DNA of 64,000 bases, taken from IMG/VR virus record IMGVR_UViG_3300011113_000238, positions 1-64,000 of that record, one strand, 5' to 3'. Below the pieces are notes generated by a model, which was given only the letters and a program-made list of their open reading frames with translations, made no database searches and was not told where the DNA came from. Positions 18,184 through 27,000 of this stretch are shown here, piece after piece. The position numbers and the translations under genes are program-made. This stretch comes from a virus. The first letter of the stretch is position 1; the number at the start of each line of letters is the position of its first letter.

Positions 18184-19014
18184 ATGAATAATAAAGAAGA
18201 CTATTACGTTTATCTTCATCGATCAAAAGTAGATAACGCCATATTTTACGTGGGTAAAGGCAGAGGTCTCCGTCACTCTTCTAAGACCAGTAGAGGCCGA
18301 GATTGGCAGGTTGTAGCCGAAAAAGGATACACTGTGGAGTTTCATGCTCAACACTTGACCAGTTCATCTGCTTACTTAATAGAGCAGGAACTTATTGAAA
18401 CATTACCTAATTTGGTCAATAAAAACATCAGAACGAAAACCAAAGACATTGATTCAGATGTTCTGTCTTTCGTCTACTATGATGAAACTAGTCCAACATG
18501 CTTGAGATACGCAAAAGAGGTTGTAGGTACTAACGGTAGAGTCTACAAGTACATCGGTGATATTGCCGGTATAGAAAAAGAAACTTCTTCTGGATTAGGT
18601 AAGAGATACGTACTTCGTAGTCGAGGTATTGCTTTTTACGTGCATCGTTTAGTTTATGCATTACACCATGACATATCCTCAGATCATGTGATAGACCATA
18701 TTGACGGTAATGCTCTGAACAATAAAATCGAGAATTTGCGACAAGTTACTCATGAGATTAATGCTAGAAATTCGTCAGCATCTTCGTCCACCATTACAGG
18801 TGTGGTTGGTGTAAGCAGGGTTAAACGGACGCGACTGAATTACGCACAGTACGTAGCTCATTATCAGCCGAACAGTAAGTTGGTTACTAAAGAATTCAGT
18901 TGTTTTAACATGTCTGAAGAACAAGCATTCAGACTTGCATGCGAATGGCGCGAACAAAAGATCAAAGAATTAAATGAACAAGGTGCTGGTTATACCGAGC
19001 GTCACGGAACATAA
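18184..19014 (+). CDS. Homing endonuclease with fused GIY-YIG and HNH domains
   Basis: 276 residues. Residues 5-75 are a GIY-YIG nuclease: YYVYLHRS...IFYVGKGRGLRH, with the candidate catalytic Glu in AYLIEQELIETL. Then comes an HNH-AP2-type module: VYYDETSPTCLRYAK, HRLVYALHH, the HNH core DHVIDHIDGNALNNKIENLR, and a C-terminal AP2-like stretch ending NEQGAGYTERHGT. Two unrelated nuclease folds in one chain are unusual. The C-terminus is nearly the same as that of the HNH gene at 55080. The ATG at 18184 is chosen because it follows TAGGAATAATA; longer in-frame starts would run through the leader. Confidence 0.85.
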   Translation: MNNKEDYYVYLHRSKVDNAIFYVGKGRGLRHSSKTSRGRDWQVVAEKGYTVEFHAQHLTSSSAYLIEQELIETLPNLVNKNIRTKTKDIDSDVLSFVYYDETSPTCLRYAKEVVGTNGRVYKYIGDIAGIEKETSSGLGKRYVLRSRGIAFYVHRLVYALHHDISSDHVIDHIDGNALNNKIENLRQVTHEINARNSSASSSTITGVVGVSRVKRTRLNYAQYVAHYQPNSKLVTKEFSCFNMSEEQAFRLACEWREQKIKELNEQGAGYTERHGT

Positions 19015-19022
19015 AGGATAAT

Positions 19023-19448
19023 ATGGCACTAACACTTATTCAGCAATGCAGACTAAACGTAGCAGATATGGACGCTGCATTCCCATTACTGGACGACGCA
19101 TCCTACGATCACTTTCTGCAAAAGCATAATGACAATGTAACCCGCGCTTCACTCGACGCAGCTAAAACAATCCTGCTGATTCTGTCGCAACGGGGCAGTG
19201 AAAGTGTCGATATATTCTCCGTTACAGGCGGTCATAAGACTGCCGAGGCTTACCGCCTAGCATTGCAGCTATTCCTGCGTTCACCGGAGCTAAACCCTCT
19301 AATGACCTCAGCTACAGCCTACGCAAGCGGTATCAGCTTATCCGATATGCAAAGTAACATTGACACATTGGATAACAACGCAGTTAAAACACCCAATGCT
19401 CCGAGTAGTTATAGCAATAGCTCTCTGACTAACCCTTTCGTAATCTAA
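19023..19448 (+). CDS. Head-tail connector protein
   Basis: 141 residues: LIQQCRLNVADMDAAFPLLD then DASYDHFLQKHNDNVTRASL and a helical middle (DAAKTILLILSQRGSESVDI), the pattern of adaptor proteins that bind the portal. RBS AAAGGATAAT. It directly follows the GIY-YIG/HNH gene and begins the connector set 19023-20825. Confidence 0.7.
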   Translation: MALTLIQQCRLNVADMDAAFPLLDDASYDHFLQKHNDNVTRASLDAAKTILLILSQRGSESVDIFSVTGGHKTAEAYRLALQLFLRSPELNPLMTSATAYASGISLSDMQSNIDTLDNNAVKTPNAPSSYSNSSLTNPFVI

Positions 19449-19449
19449 T

Positions 19450-19806
19450 ATGAGTAATGCATTCATGCAAGCTACTGCACGAGCTATTGACCGTCATGGT
19501 TCTTTGGCGACGTACAGAGTGATTACAGAAGGTGCCTACAATATTGAAACCGATAGCGTAGTTAATGCAGAAACTGATTACAGCGTAAAGATGTACATGA
19601 AGCACATTAAAGCTAGTCAGTTCAACTATCCAAATATGATTGGTAGAGACTCAGGGTTATTCTACATACTAGCCTTTAATCTTGGCTTTGCACCTAGTCC
19701 TGCTGACCTAATAATCTTCGGTGGTAAGACATACAAGGTCGACAGCGTACAAAGCCACTCGGCAGGCGCTCAGATCGTTCTATACAGGGTTTTAGCTGCA
19801 GTTTGA
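19450..19806 (+). CDS. Head closure / stopper-like protein
   Basis: 118 residues with a beta-barrel-like layout: TYRVITEGAYNIETDSVVN, a middle insert, then ADLIIFGGKTYKVDSVQSHS and AQIVLYRVLAAV. This form is typical of head-tail stopper or joining proteins. The ATG starts one base after the previous stop. No known active site. Confidence 0.6.
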   Translation: MSNAFMQATARAIDRHGSLATYRVITEGAYNIETDSVVNAETDYSVKMYMKHIKASQFNYPNMIGRDSGLFYILAFNLGFAPSPADLIIFGGKTYKVDSVQSHSAGAQIVLYRVLAAV

Positions 19807-19863
19807 TACGTGCGTAGTCTCTTAATAAATAACAGCCTGTAGAGGCTTATAGGAGTTCCTAGC

Positions 19864-20409
19864 ATGTCAGTCAAAGTCAGTAACGCAAATGAAGTAGCTA
19901 GTGAAATACTTGACTATAAAACTGAGGTTGAACGCAAACTCAGAGGTATGGTAAGTATGTTTGCTTATGCCGCTACCAGAGCAATCCAAGAGAAAACACC
20001 AATCGGTGATCAAGCTAGTATTGATGCTGGTGAGTTAGCAGCTAACGGTCCACAGAAGGCGTACTACGAATTGTACTCCAAGCGAAACGATCGCTTTGGC
20101 ATCGGTGGTGGAGATGATATTGAAGTTGGATTCCATAGAGGTGCGTTCGGATATAGCGAAAGTGGTAACTTTCAGTTTGTACCTATCGTAGTGGACGAAC
20201 TAACTGCTGCGGAAGACCTGCAAATGGACGTAGAAGCGTACTATGCAATCGGTGATAAGTTCTTCATCGGTGCAGAAGGTCCGGGTTATTCAGCACTGGA
20301 AGCTGGTAGTTCTACGCAAGCACCTGATGGTATTAGCGGCCCTGCTATGCAAGTCATATCGGACATATATCGCATGGACATGAAAACATACTACGACGCA
20401 AGTAGATAA
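19864..20409 (+). CDS. Neck/tail completion protein (HK97 gp10-like)
   Basis: 181 residues. The N-terminal helix EVERKLRGMVSMFAYAATRA then IQEKTPIGD...GELAANG resembles HK97 gp10/minor-tail Z-like proteins, which link tail to neck. A central Gly-rich segment (FGIGGGDDIEVGFHRGAFGY) follows. RBS AGGAGTTCCTAGC. Assigned from gene order and the N-terminal pattern. Confidence 0.6.
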   Translation: MSVKVSNANEVASEILDYKTEVERKLRGMVSMFAYAATRAIQEKTPIGDQASIDAGELAANGPQKAYYELYSKRNDRFGIGGGDDIEVGFHRGAFGYSESGNFQFVPIVVDELTAAEDLQMDVEAYYAIGDKFFIGAEGPGYSALEAGSSTQAPDGISGPAMQVISDIYRMDMKTYYDASR

Positions 20410-20420
20410 TAAAGGAAAGT

Positions 20421-20825
20421 ATGTCAATCGTTCTAATTAAGAAAGCACTGCAGAAACATCTGGATACTATGCCTTCGTTGGCTACTGCCTATTCGTCGGC
20501 TAGCTTTACTCCCGTTCAAGGTATTCCCTATCAGAGAGTGCAGCTTATCCCAAGACAACCTGAGAATCCCACGTTCGGTGATTCTTATTACAGAGAAGTT
20601 GGATCATTCCAAATCTTCCTAGCTTATCCTAGTAATAAAGGTGAATCGCAAGTGCTCGAAAGAGCAGAGTTAGTTCAAAAGCATTTCGCTAGAGGAACTA
20701 CATTAACAGAAGGTGCAATCGAGGTTAATATCCTCAGAACACCTCAGATTGCAGGCAGTACTATCGCAGGTGATAGAGTCATAGTGCCGGTGATTATTCA
20801 GTATTCTGCTGGAGTTATGGTATAA
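20421..20825 (+). CDS. Tail terminator protein (DUF4128, gpU-like)
   Basis: 134 residues: KKALQKHLDTMPSLATAYSS, FTPVQGIPYQRVQLIPRQPE then NPTFGDSYYREVGSFQIFLA, and a C-terminal VIVPVIIQYSAG. These are features of DUF4128, the hexameric ring that stops tail-tube growth. The gene precedes the tail tube gene, as in related phages, with a nuclease gene between. Confidence 0.75.
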   Translation: MSIVLIKKALQKHLDTMPSLATAYSSASFTPVQGIPYQRVQLIPRQPENPTFGDSYYREVGSFQIFLAYPSNKGESQVLERAELVQKHFARGTTLTEGAIEVNILRTPQIAGSTIAGDRVIVPVIIQYSAGVMV

Positions 20826-20853
20826 TTACAGAATAGGATAGGGGGCACCCGAC

Positions 20854-20914
20854 AAGACACTTCCTAGAGTGTCTTCCTAGTTCTTTCATCTAGGCATTAT
20901 TTACTAGGAATAAT
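20854..20914 (+). promoter_or_regulatory. Three-hairpin leader of a homing endonuclease gene
   Basis: Three successive hairpins end at the start codon: AAGACACT-TCCTAG-AGTGTCTT (20854-20875), CCTAG-N9-CTAGG (20876-20894) and ATTATT-TACTAGG-AATAAT (20896-20914). The last holds the ribosome-binding TAGG in its loop, and TCCTAG upstream can also pair with it. This suggests translational repression of the nuclease on long structural transcripts. Confidence 0.6.
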
Positions 20915-21721
20915 ATGAACACAATGATTAAATTTAACACCAGATTTGAAGCTGGTAAGTACTTGAGAAATCATTCTCTTAAGCACCACATTTACATGTT
21001 AATGGACGGTGACACACCAATATACGTAGGTGTATCTAATAACTGGAAGCGTGTATACGAGCATTTCAATATTCACGCAAAGCGTGTAAATGTTTTACTT
21101 CGTCGTAAAATGCGTAAGATGTTGCGAGAGGGTAGAGAAGTTACCATCTGTATAGTTGGGCACTTCCACTCCAGAATAGAATTAGAGCACGGTGAGCGAA
21201 GCCTCATTATGTTATACGGAAAGAAAATTGATAGACTTGGTGTACTCTGTAATTTATCAGACGGTGGTGAAGGTACGCGATTACCTAGAACACAGAAACA
21301 AAAAGACGCTGTAAGTGCTGCTAACAAAGGTAGGGTCAAATCTGCCGAAACTCGAAAACGTATATCAGAAGCTCAGAAGTTAAGTTATGAACAAGGGAGA
21401 AAACCTTCGTTCTTGGGTAAGAAGCACACTGAAGAATCTAAGCGTTTGTTGTCTGAATCCCAAAAAGGCGAAAAGAGTAAATATTTCAACGTCACTGGTG
21501 AGGCTCATTTCAACTACGGTAAGCGCAGAACCGACGAGCAGAAAAGAAATATAGCGGCTGGGCAAGACCCAGAGAAACTGCAGTGGGATGCAGAACGTAA
21601 AGAGCAATTGAGAGAGTACTGGGATTCGCAGCCAGTTTTAACTTGTCCTCACTGCGGTAAACAGTCTTCTTTCAAAGCGGCAATGGTTCGACACCACTTT
21701 GATAGTTGTAAATCAAAATAA
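20915..21721 (+). CDS. GIY-YIG homing endonuclease with NUMOD3 repeats and zinc finger
   Basis: 268 residues. The GIY-YIG core is HIYMLMDGDTPIYVGVSNNW followed by KRVYEHFN, with the candidate catalytic Glu in RIELEHGERSLIMLYGK and LCNLSDGGEG after it. Then three NUMOD3-type repeats (DAVSAANKGRVKSAETRKRI, FLGKKHTEESKRLLSESQKG, FNYGKRRTDEQKRNIAAGQ), and at the C-terminus CPHCGKQSSFKAAMVRHHFD then SC, a CCHC-type zinc finger. It separates tail terminator and tail tube genes and is AT-richer than both. Confidence 0.9.
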   Translation: MNTMIKFNTRFEAGKYLRNHSLKHHIYMLMDGDTPIYVGVSNNWKRVYEHFNIHAKRVNVLLRRKMRKMLREGREVTICIVGHFHSRIELEHGERSLIMLYGKKIDRLGVLCNLSDGGEGTRLPRTQKQKDAVSAANKGRVKSAETRKRISEAQKLSYEQGRKPSFLGKKHTEESKRLLSESQKGEKSKYFNVTGEAHFNYGKRRTDEQKRNIAAGQDPEKLQWDAERKEQLREYWDSQPVLTCPHCGKQSSFKAAMVRHHFDSCKSK

Positions 21722-21749
21722 TTTTACAAATTGAATAGGAATAAATAAA

Positions 21750-22964
21750 ATGGCAATTTCAAAAAATATCAGCAAGGTAGTAGCTATCAAAAAAGAAGGT
21801 GCCTACGGTGTCCTTGCTGGTGCTACAGGCGCTCGATTGCTTCGTCGCGTAACTTCTAATTTTAACTTGGTCAAGTCCACGTATTCCAGCGATGAAGTGC
21901 GCCAAGACTATCAAATGGCTGATTTCCGGCACGGTGTACGTAGCGCCGAAGGTTCGTTGAATGGTGAGTTTTCTCCCGGTTCTTACTCCGATCTGTTTGC
22001 TGCAGCTCTCGCTAAAGCATTCGTAGCTGGTGTAGCTATCACTGGTGCTGCAATTACTATTGCTGCCTCTGGTCTGCAGTATACACTGACTCGTGGTGCA
22101 GGTTCTTACCTGACTGACGGTTTCAAGGTTGGTGATGTTACTCGCATTACTGTCGCTACCGGTCTGAACGCTGACTGCTTGAATAAGAACTTGCTGATTA
22201 CTGCACTGACTGCTACTGTAGCTACTGTGTCTGTTCTGAACGGTTCTACCATGACTCCTGCTGCCGGTACTGCTGTATCGTTTAGTGTTGCTGGTAAGAA
22301 AACATTCGTTCCTCAAACTGGTCATACATCTGATTCCTTCACTGTTGAAGAGTTCTATGCTGACATTGCTCAGTCCGAAGTGTTCACAGGTTGCAAGGTT
22401 AACAGCATTGGTGTGAGTATCCCTGCTACTGGTATGGCGACCCTAGACTTCGGTTTTATGGGCAAAGACCTCACCCAGACAGGTACTAGTCAGTACTTCA
22501 CATCTCCTACCGCTCAAGGTACTTCTGGTGTGTTTGCTGGTGTGAATGGTGTGGTTGTGTTTAACGGTTTGCCCGTTGCAGTGATCACTGACGCTTCCAT
22601 CAATATCGACCGTGGTATCGCAAATACTACCGTGTTGGGTTCTAACAGCATCGCTGAGAGTATCGACGGTAAAGCAATGGTTGATGGTTCTGTGAGTTTG
22701 TACTTCACTGATGCGTCCGTCAAGAATGCATTCAAGGATGAGACCGAAGTGTCTCTCGTGTTTGCAATGAGCACCACTAATGCTGCAAACGCTGAGTTCG
22801 TGAGCATCAGCATTCCTCGTGCTAAGTTGAACAGTGCTGATAAGTCCGAATCTGATGCAGGTATCACCATGTCCTGCGATTTCCAAGCTCTGCTGGCAAT
22901 TAATGGCGGTACTGGTACTGCTTCTGAGTTCACTACCATCGTGATTCAAGACTCCTTGGCTTAA
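21750..22964 (+). CDS. Major tail tube protein
   Basis: 404 residues: SKVVAIKKEGAYGVLAGATG, an early DFRHGVRSAEGSLNGEFSPG and YSDL segment, and a C-terminal beta domain with SVSLYFTDASVKNAFKDETE then VSLVFAM. This fits the tail-tube family with an added Ig-like or surface domain, and the length is at the upper end for such proteins. Strong codon bias suggests high expression. A good terminator follows at 22981. Confidence 0.85.
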   Translation: MAISKNISKVVAIKKEGAYGVLAGATGARLLRRVTSNFNLVKSTYSSDEVRQDYQMADFRHGVRSAEGSLNGEFSPGSYSDLFAAALAKAFVAGVAITGAAITIAASGLQYTLTRGAGSYLTDGFKVGDVTRITVATGLNADCLNKNLLITALTATVATVSVLNGSTMTPAAGTAVSFSVAGKKTFVPQTGHTSDSFTVEEFYADIAQSEVFTGCKVNSIGVSIPATGMATLDFGFMGKDLTQTGTSQYFTSPTAQGTSGVFAGVNGVVVFNGLPVAVITDASINIDRGIANTTVLGSNSIAESIDGKAMVDGSVSLYFTDASVKNAFKDETEVSLVFAMSTTNAANAEFVSISIPRAKLNSADKSESDAGITMSCDFQALLAINGGTGTASEFTTIVIQDSLA

Positions 22965-22980
22965 TCTAACTTAAGTTGAC

Positions 22981-23015
22981 CCCCGTAGCCGAAAGGTTGC
23001 GGGGTTTTCTTGTTT
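22981..23015 (+). terminator. Rho-independent terminator
   Basis: CCCCGTAGCC-GAAA-GGTTGCGGGG (22981-23004) followed by TTTTCTTGTTT. A ten-pair stem with two G-U pairs and a GNRA loop, just after the tail tube gene. Confidence 0.9.
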
Positions 23016-23057
23016 GCGCTATCTTATCTTGACAAAGCGGAAATCCTTCGGCTTTCC

Positions 23058-23086
23058 TTGACAACAAAGATTATACATGATAAAAT
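23058..23086 (+). promoter_or_regulatory. Sigma-70 promoter TTGACA-17-TAAAAT
   Basis: TTGACA 23058-23063, TAAAAT 23081-23086, spacer 17. A second TTGACA lies at 23029-23034, and the bases between can form an imperfect AAAGC/GCTTT hairpin. It drives the tail chaperone genes. Confidence 0.85.
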
Positions 23087-23145
23087 GAGTATCTACTTTG
23101 ATGAATTCAAGGAGCTAGCATTACTAACAACCCGAAAGGAACCTC

Positions 23146-23556
23146 ATGTCATTTGATATTGTAAAACAAGATTTCTCCAAGTCCGCTGAAGCTGGACATA
23201 CCTTTGAACTGGTGCTGCCCACTGGTGAACCCTCCGGTGCAAAGCTGACTATCCTCGGTGATCTGTCCCCTACTGTTAAAGCATACAGCCGCCGCAAGTT
23301 CACCGAGTTTCAACAGAAGCAACTCATGGCTCGTCGCAAAGGTAAAGACGTGGATGATATGTCCCTGCAAGAAGCTGAAGAACTGGCAGTTGAATCCGCA
23401 TTGATTCGTTTGGTCGGTTGGGAAGGTATTACCGAAGAAGGTAAACCCGTTGCATTTACCAAGGAGAAAGCTGAAGCTGTACTGACTGCTCACGCATGGA
23501 TTCGTGAAGCTATCGTGCAGGAGGCGAGTGACGTAACTAACTTTCGACCCAAATGA
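23146..23556 (+). CDS. Tail assembly chaperone, short form (gpG-like)
   Basis: 136 residues: VKQDFSKSAEAGHTFELVLP...GAKLTILGDLSPTVKAYSRR, then a helical region EEGKPVAFTKEKAEAVLTAH then AWIREAIVQEA. It fits the gpG-like tail chaperones that coat the tape measure before tube assembly. The reading frame ends at TGA 23554-23556, where a second frame continues for 120 codons (next entry). RBS GAAAGGAACCTC. Confidence 0.8.
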   Translation: MSFDIVKQDFSKSAEAGHTFELVLPTGEPSGAKLTILGDLSPTVKAYSRRKFTEFQQKQLMARRKGKDVDDMSLQEAEELAVESALIRLVGWEGITEEGKPVAFTKEKAEAVLTAHAWIREAIVQEASDVTNFRPK

Positions 23557-23917
23557 TTTAGAGGAAGCTCTTGCTTATTTAAAGCAGGAGTTTAGATTAG
23601 GATCAGGTGCAAGTTCAAATAAAGCTAAACTAGAAAGTGTCTGGAGACAAACTGGTCACAGACCAAAAGAACTAGATGAACTAGTTGAAATGCCGGAATC
23701 GCTCAGTCATATCTGGGCTGATTTCAGAGCACTGAACTCAAGTCGAACTAGCACTGGTTATTCAGCGGAACCTTTGAGCTACACTGAGATACTAAGCTAC
23801 TGCATCACAAACCAAGTTGAATTACAACCGTGGGAAATTGAAATCATTAAGTACTTCGACGCTACATTAATGAATCTTCATGCAGAAGAAGCTGCTAAAG
23901 CTAACAAGAAGAAATAA
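23146..23917 (+). CDS. Tail assembly chaperone, long form by +1 frameshift (gpGT-like)
   Basis: A second frame opens after TAA at 23534-23536 and runs to 23917 as ...PNDLEEALAYLKQEFRLGSG...WRQTGHRPKELDELVEMPES. Its first ATG (23690) would lose the conserved front part, and no RBS precedes it, so it is most easily explained as the T part of a G/GT pair. Relative to the short form the shift is +1 (or -2), not the usual -1: a -1 shift meets a stop at once. Slip sites TTT-C (23542) before CGA and CCC-A (23548) both let the tRNA re-pair. AGGAGG at 23519-23524 may stimulate. End points are shown as one span because the frame changes within 23537-23556. Confidence 0.75.
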
Positions 23918-23932
23918 CAACGATAAAAATTG

Positions 23933-23955
23933 GCCCTCGAAAGAGGGCTTCTTTT
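23933..23955 (+). terminator. Rho-independent terminator
   Basis: GCCCTC-GAAA-GAGGGC (23933-23948) followed by TTCTTTTT, between the chaperone and tape measure genes. It may set a lower level for the tape measure transcript. Confidence 0.9.
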
Positions 23956-24021
23956 TAAGTGCGCATTGAATTAACTACGCGTATTTAAAAAGAATGGCTA
24001 GACACAACCAAAGAGGTTAAT

Positions 24022-27000
24022 ATGGAATTATCAGAACTAAAGTTTGCGGTTAATACCGCAGAACTAAAAGAAGCAGTTGACCTTCTAGGTAAGGTTCAAC
24101 AACGTACATCTGAATTGGGTAAGGCACAAGTTACTCAAGAGAAAGCTGCCAAGAAAGCTGCTAAGAGTCAGACCGAAGTGGGTGATGCAGCGGAAGATAC
24201 CGAAAAGAAAATCTCCCCATTGGAGAAATTGCTTCAGAAACTTAATAACCAATATGGTGATCTGGTTAAAGGATTTACCAAAGGTGAAGCTGCAATCCTA
24301 CAACAAGCTCGTAGTTATGGTGCAGCTGAGGATGCATTGCAACCCTTCATCGCTGAACTGGAAAAGATTAAGGAACTCACTAAAGACCCTTTCGATGCAT
24401 CTGTAGGTGCAATCAGAAGCGTGAGTGCTGAATTCGACAGGCTCAATCAACGTGCAGAATTAGCTCAAAGAGGAATCTCACTGAGTACTAAGCAGTTGTC
24501 CGAGTATAGTAGAATCAGTGCAGAAGTAAAAGGTAAAGTGCTTGAATTGGGCATGGACCCAAAGAGCGCAGCAGGCGTCGAGAAGTTTAATCAGTTACTC
24601 GCTGAGAACCGCAATGAATATCTGAAGGTTGCTGCTGCAGCTAATGCATTGGAGCAAGCCGAATCACTGCGCAATAAGACCCTGAGAGACAATGAGCGTT
24701 TGCTTGCCGCTAACCTACAGGCTCAAGCTACAATGATGAACGACGCTGTGAAGTTATACCAAAATTCAGAAGCAGATAAAGCGAAAGCTCTTGCTAACAG
24801 AATGCGCATGGAAGCTACCGCTGGTGACAATGCTGTGCAGTTGTTCTATAAGAACGAACAGCAAAAGCAGAAAGCTCTTGAAGCACGGATGAAAGCTGAA
24901 GCTACCATGATGGATAGTGCAGTAGTTAAATACTACACTATGCAAAGCAAGACTAATGGTAAAGCTGACGTGCAATCAGTCCGTGAACGCGAACAGGCCA
25001 TTAAACGGTTGGCGGTTGAAGAGTCCAGAATGACTTCTGTATTGAATACTCTTAATCAAGTGCAAGATAAGAATGTAGAAGTATCTGAGAAAGCTGCTAG
25101 AAGTGTCGCTAACTACGAGCGCAACTTAGCTAAAGCTGGTATTACTGGTGAAGCGGCTGCTGCTAAACTCGATACGTACCGCAAGCAACAAAGTGCTATT
25201 CAAAAGATTGAAGAAGACCGTCAAGGTAAATTCCTGACTCGTGCTTTGCAACCTCAGATTGGTGACGTTGCTGTTTCGCTTGCTGCTGGTCAGAACCCCC
25301 TCACTGTGCTGTTGCAACAGGGTGATCAGATCAGAGGTTTGATTGCTCAAACTGGTGTGCAAGGTGAAGCTCTCCGTGCTGTAATGCGCAATGCATTTAC
25401 TGATACAATCAAGAGTGTTAAAGATACTGCCGTGGCAATGAGTTCTGTGCTAGGTGGTGCGCTTATGACTTTGGGTAATAACGTACTCGGTTTAGTTACT
25501 GGTCCATTCACGGCTTTCAAAGCCAGTATGGACGCAGGTGCTACAGCAAGTGGTTCTTTTAAAGATGCTATCGCAGCATTGAACGTGGCTTTTATTAAGT
25601 TAGTGGGTAACCCAGTAGTTGCTGCACTTGTAGCAATTGCCGTTGGATTGACAACACTTGGTATTGCTGCGTTTCAAGTGTCCAAACAGGAAGATGCACT
25701 ATCTAAGTCACTTGCACTGACAGGTGGTTCAATGGGCCTGAATAAGGAATCCGCTATTGCTTACGCAAATTCTCTTAATGATATTGGGATCAGTACAAGT
25801 AAAGCCATTGATGTAATACAAGCTATGGCTAAAGAGGGCGGTTTTCTTTCCAAGGAAATTTCTCTGGTTGCAACCACTGCTGTTAAGATGCAGAAGGATG
25901 CTGGTGTAGCCATTGAAGAGACTGTTAAGCATTTCGCTAAGTTGAAAGATAAACCTGTTGATGCATTGATTGAACTAGCCAAAGCGTCCGGTCTAATTTC
26001 GACTACTTCTATTGAAGCTGTTATTGCTCTTGAGAAGCAAGGTGATAAAGCTGCGGCAGTTGCTCTAGCAATGAAAATTAGTGCGGATACGCAGATTGCT
26101 CAATCAAATAGAATCAAAACCGAACTTAGTTCGCTAGGTGAAGTGATGAATTGGTTCAGTAAGTCGTGGACTGGTATGTGGGACGCCATCAAGGGGACTC
26201 AGTACAGTACACCAATTAAAGAGCAGTTACAAGGTGATTTGATTAAGACGCAACAGGAGATAACCCGAGTTCAGGATAATTTGAAGTTACTCGAAAAGTT
26301 CGGAATAAAGGGTGATCCTAAATTATTGAATCAGCTAAATGCAACTGCTGACGCATTTAGTAAACAACTTCAGGATATAGACGCTAAATCTGCAGCGGAG
26401 AAGAAACTCACTGAAGAGCAGTCTAAAGGAGCAGAGGTTCTCAAAGACAAGATGCGCTTTGAGAAGGAGTACAAAGAAAAGCAAGAGGCTTTGGATAAGG
26501 CTACGTACACTCGTCAACAAGCGATTAACGCAGCAATTGAACAAGAAGCTAAACTGCGTAAAGCAGCAGGTGGTGCGCTGAGTGCATCTGAGGTTGCTAC
26601 TATTTCTACAACAGCAGGTCGGGAGTGGGATAAATCCAAGGCTTCTGAGAATAAGAAGGCTGAAAATAAAGCGCAGCGCGAATTGAACGAGTCTATTGAA
26701 AGATACAATGATATTCTGAATAAGAGTTCAGGTTACAATAAAGAGTTCAATGATGCAATTTTGAGCTTGATGATTGCTCGTGATGCTGGTAAAAAAAGTC
26801 AAGAGCAGTATAACGAAGCTGTTAATCACTTGGTGAAACAACAACCTTTCTATATTCAGCAAGAAAAAGAAGCAGCCGAAGTCGCTAAGAAACGAGCAGA
26901 TAATCAGGAATGGTTGAACTCAGTAATGGGTCGTAGCGAAGGTCTAACTAAGGATTACACTCAAGGCACTGAGCGACTGATGCAGATGCTTGGTTCTGGT

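Noticed and set aside
23519-23560. A usual -1 frameshift in the tail chaperone
   Set aside because: After the slip the -1 frame runs into TAG within a few codons; only the +1/-2 frame continues into the T-like part.
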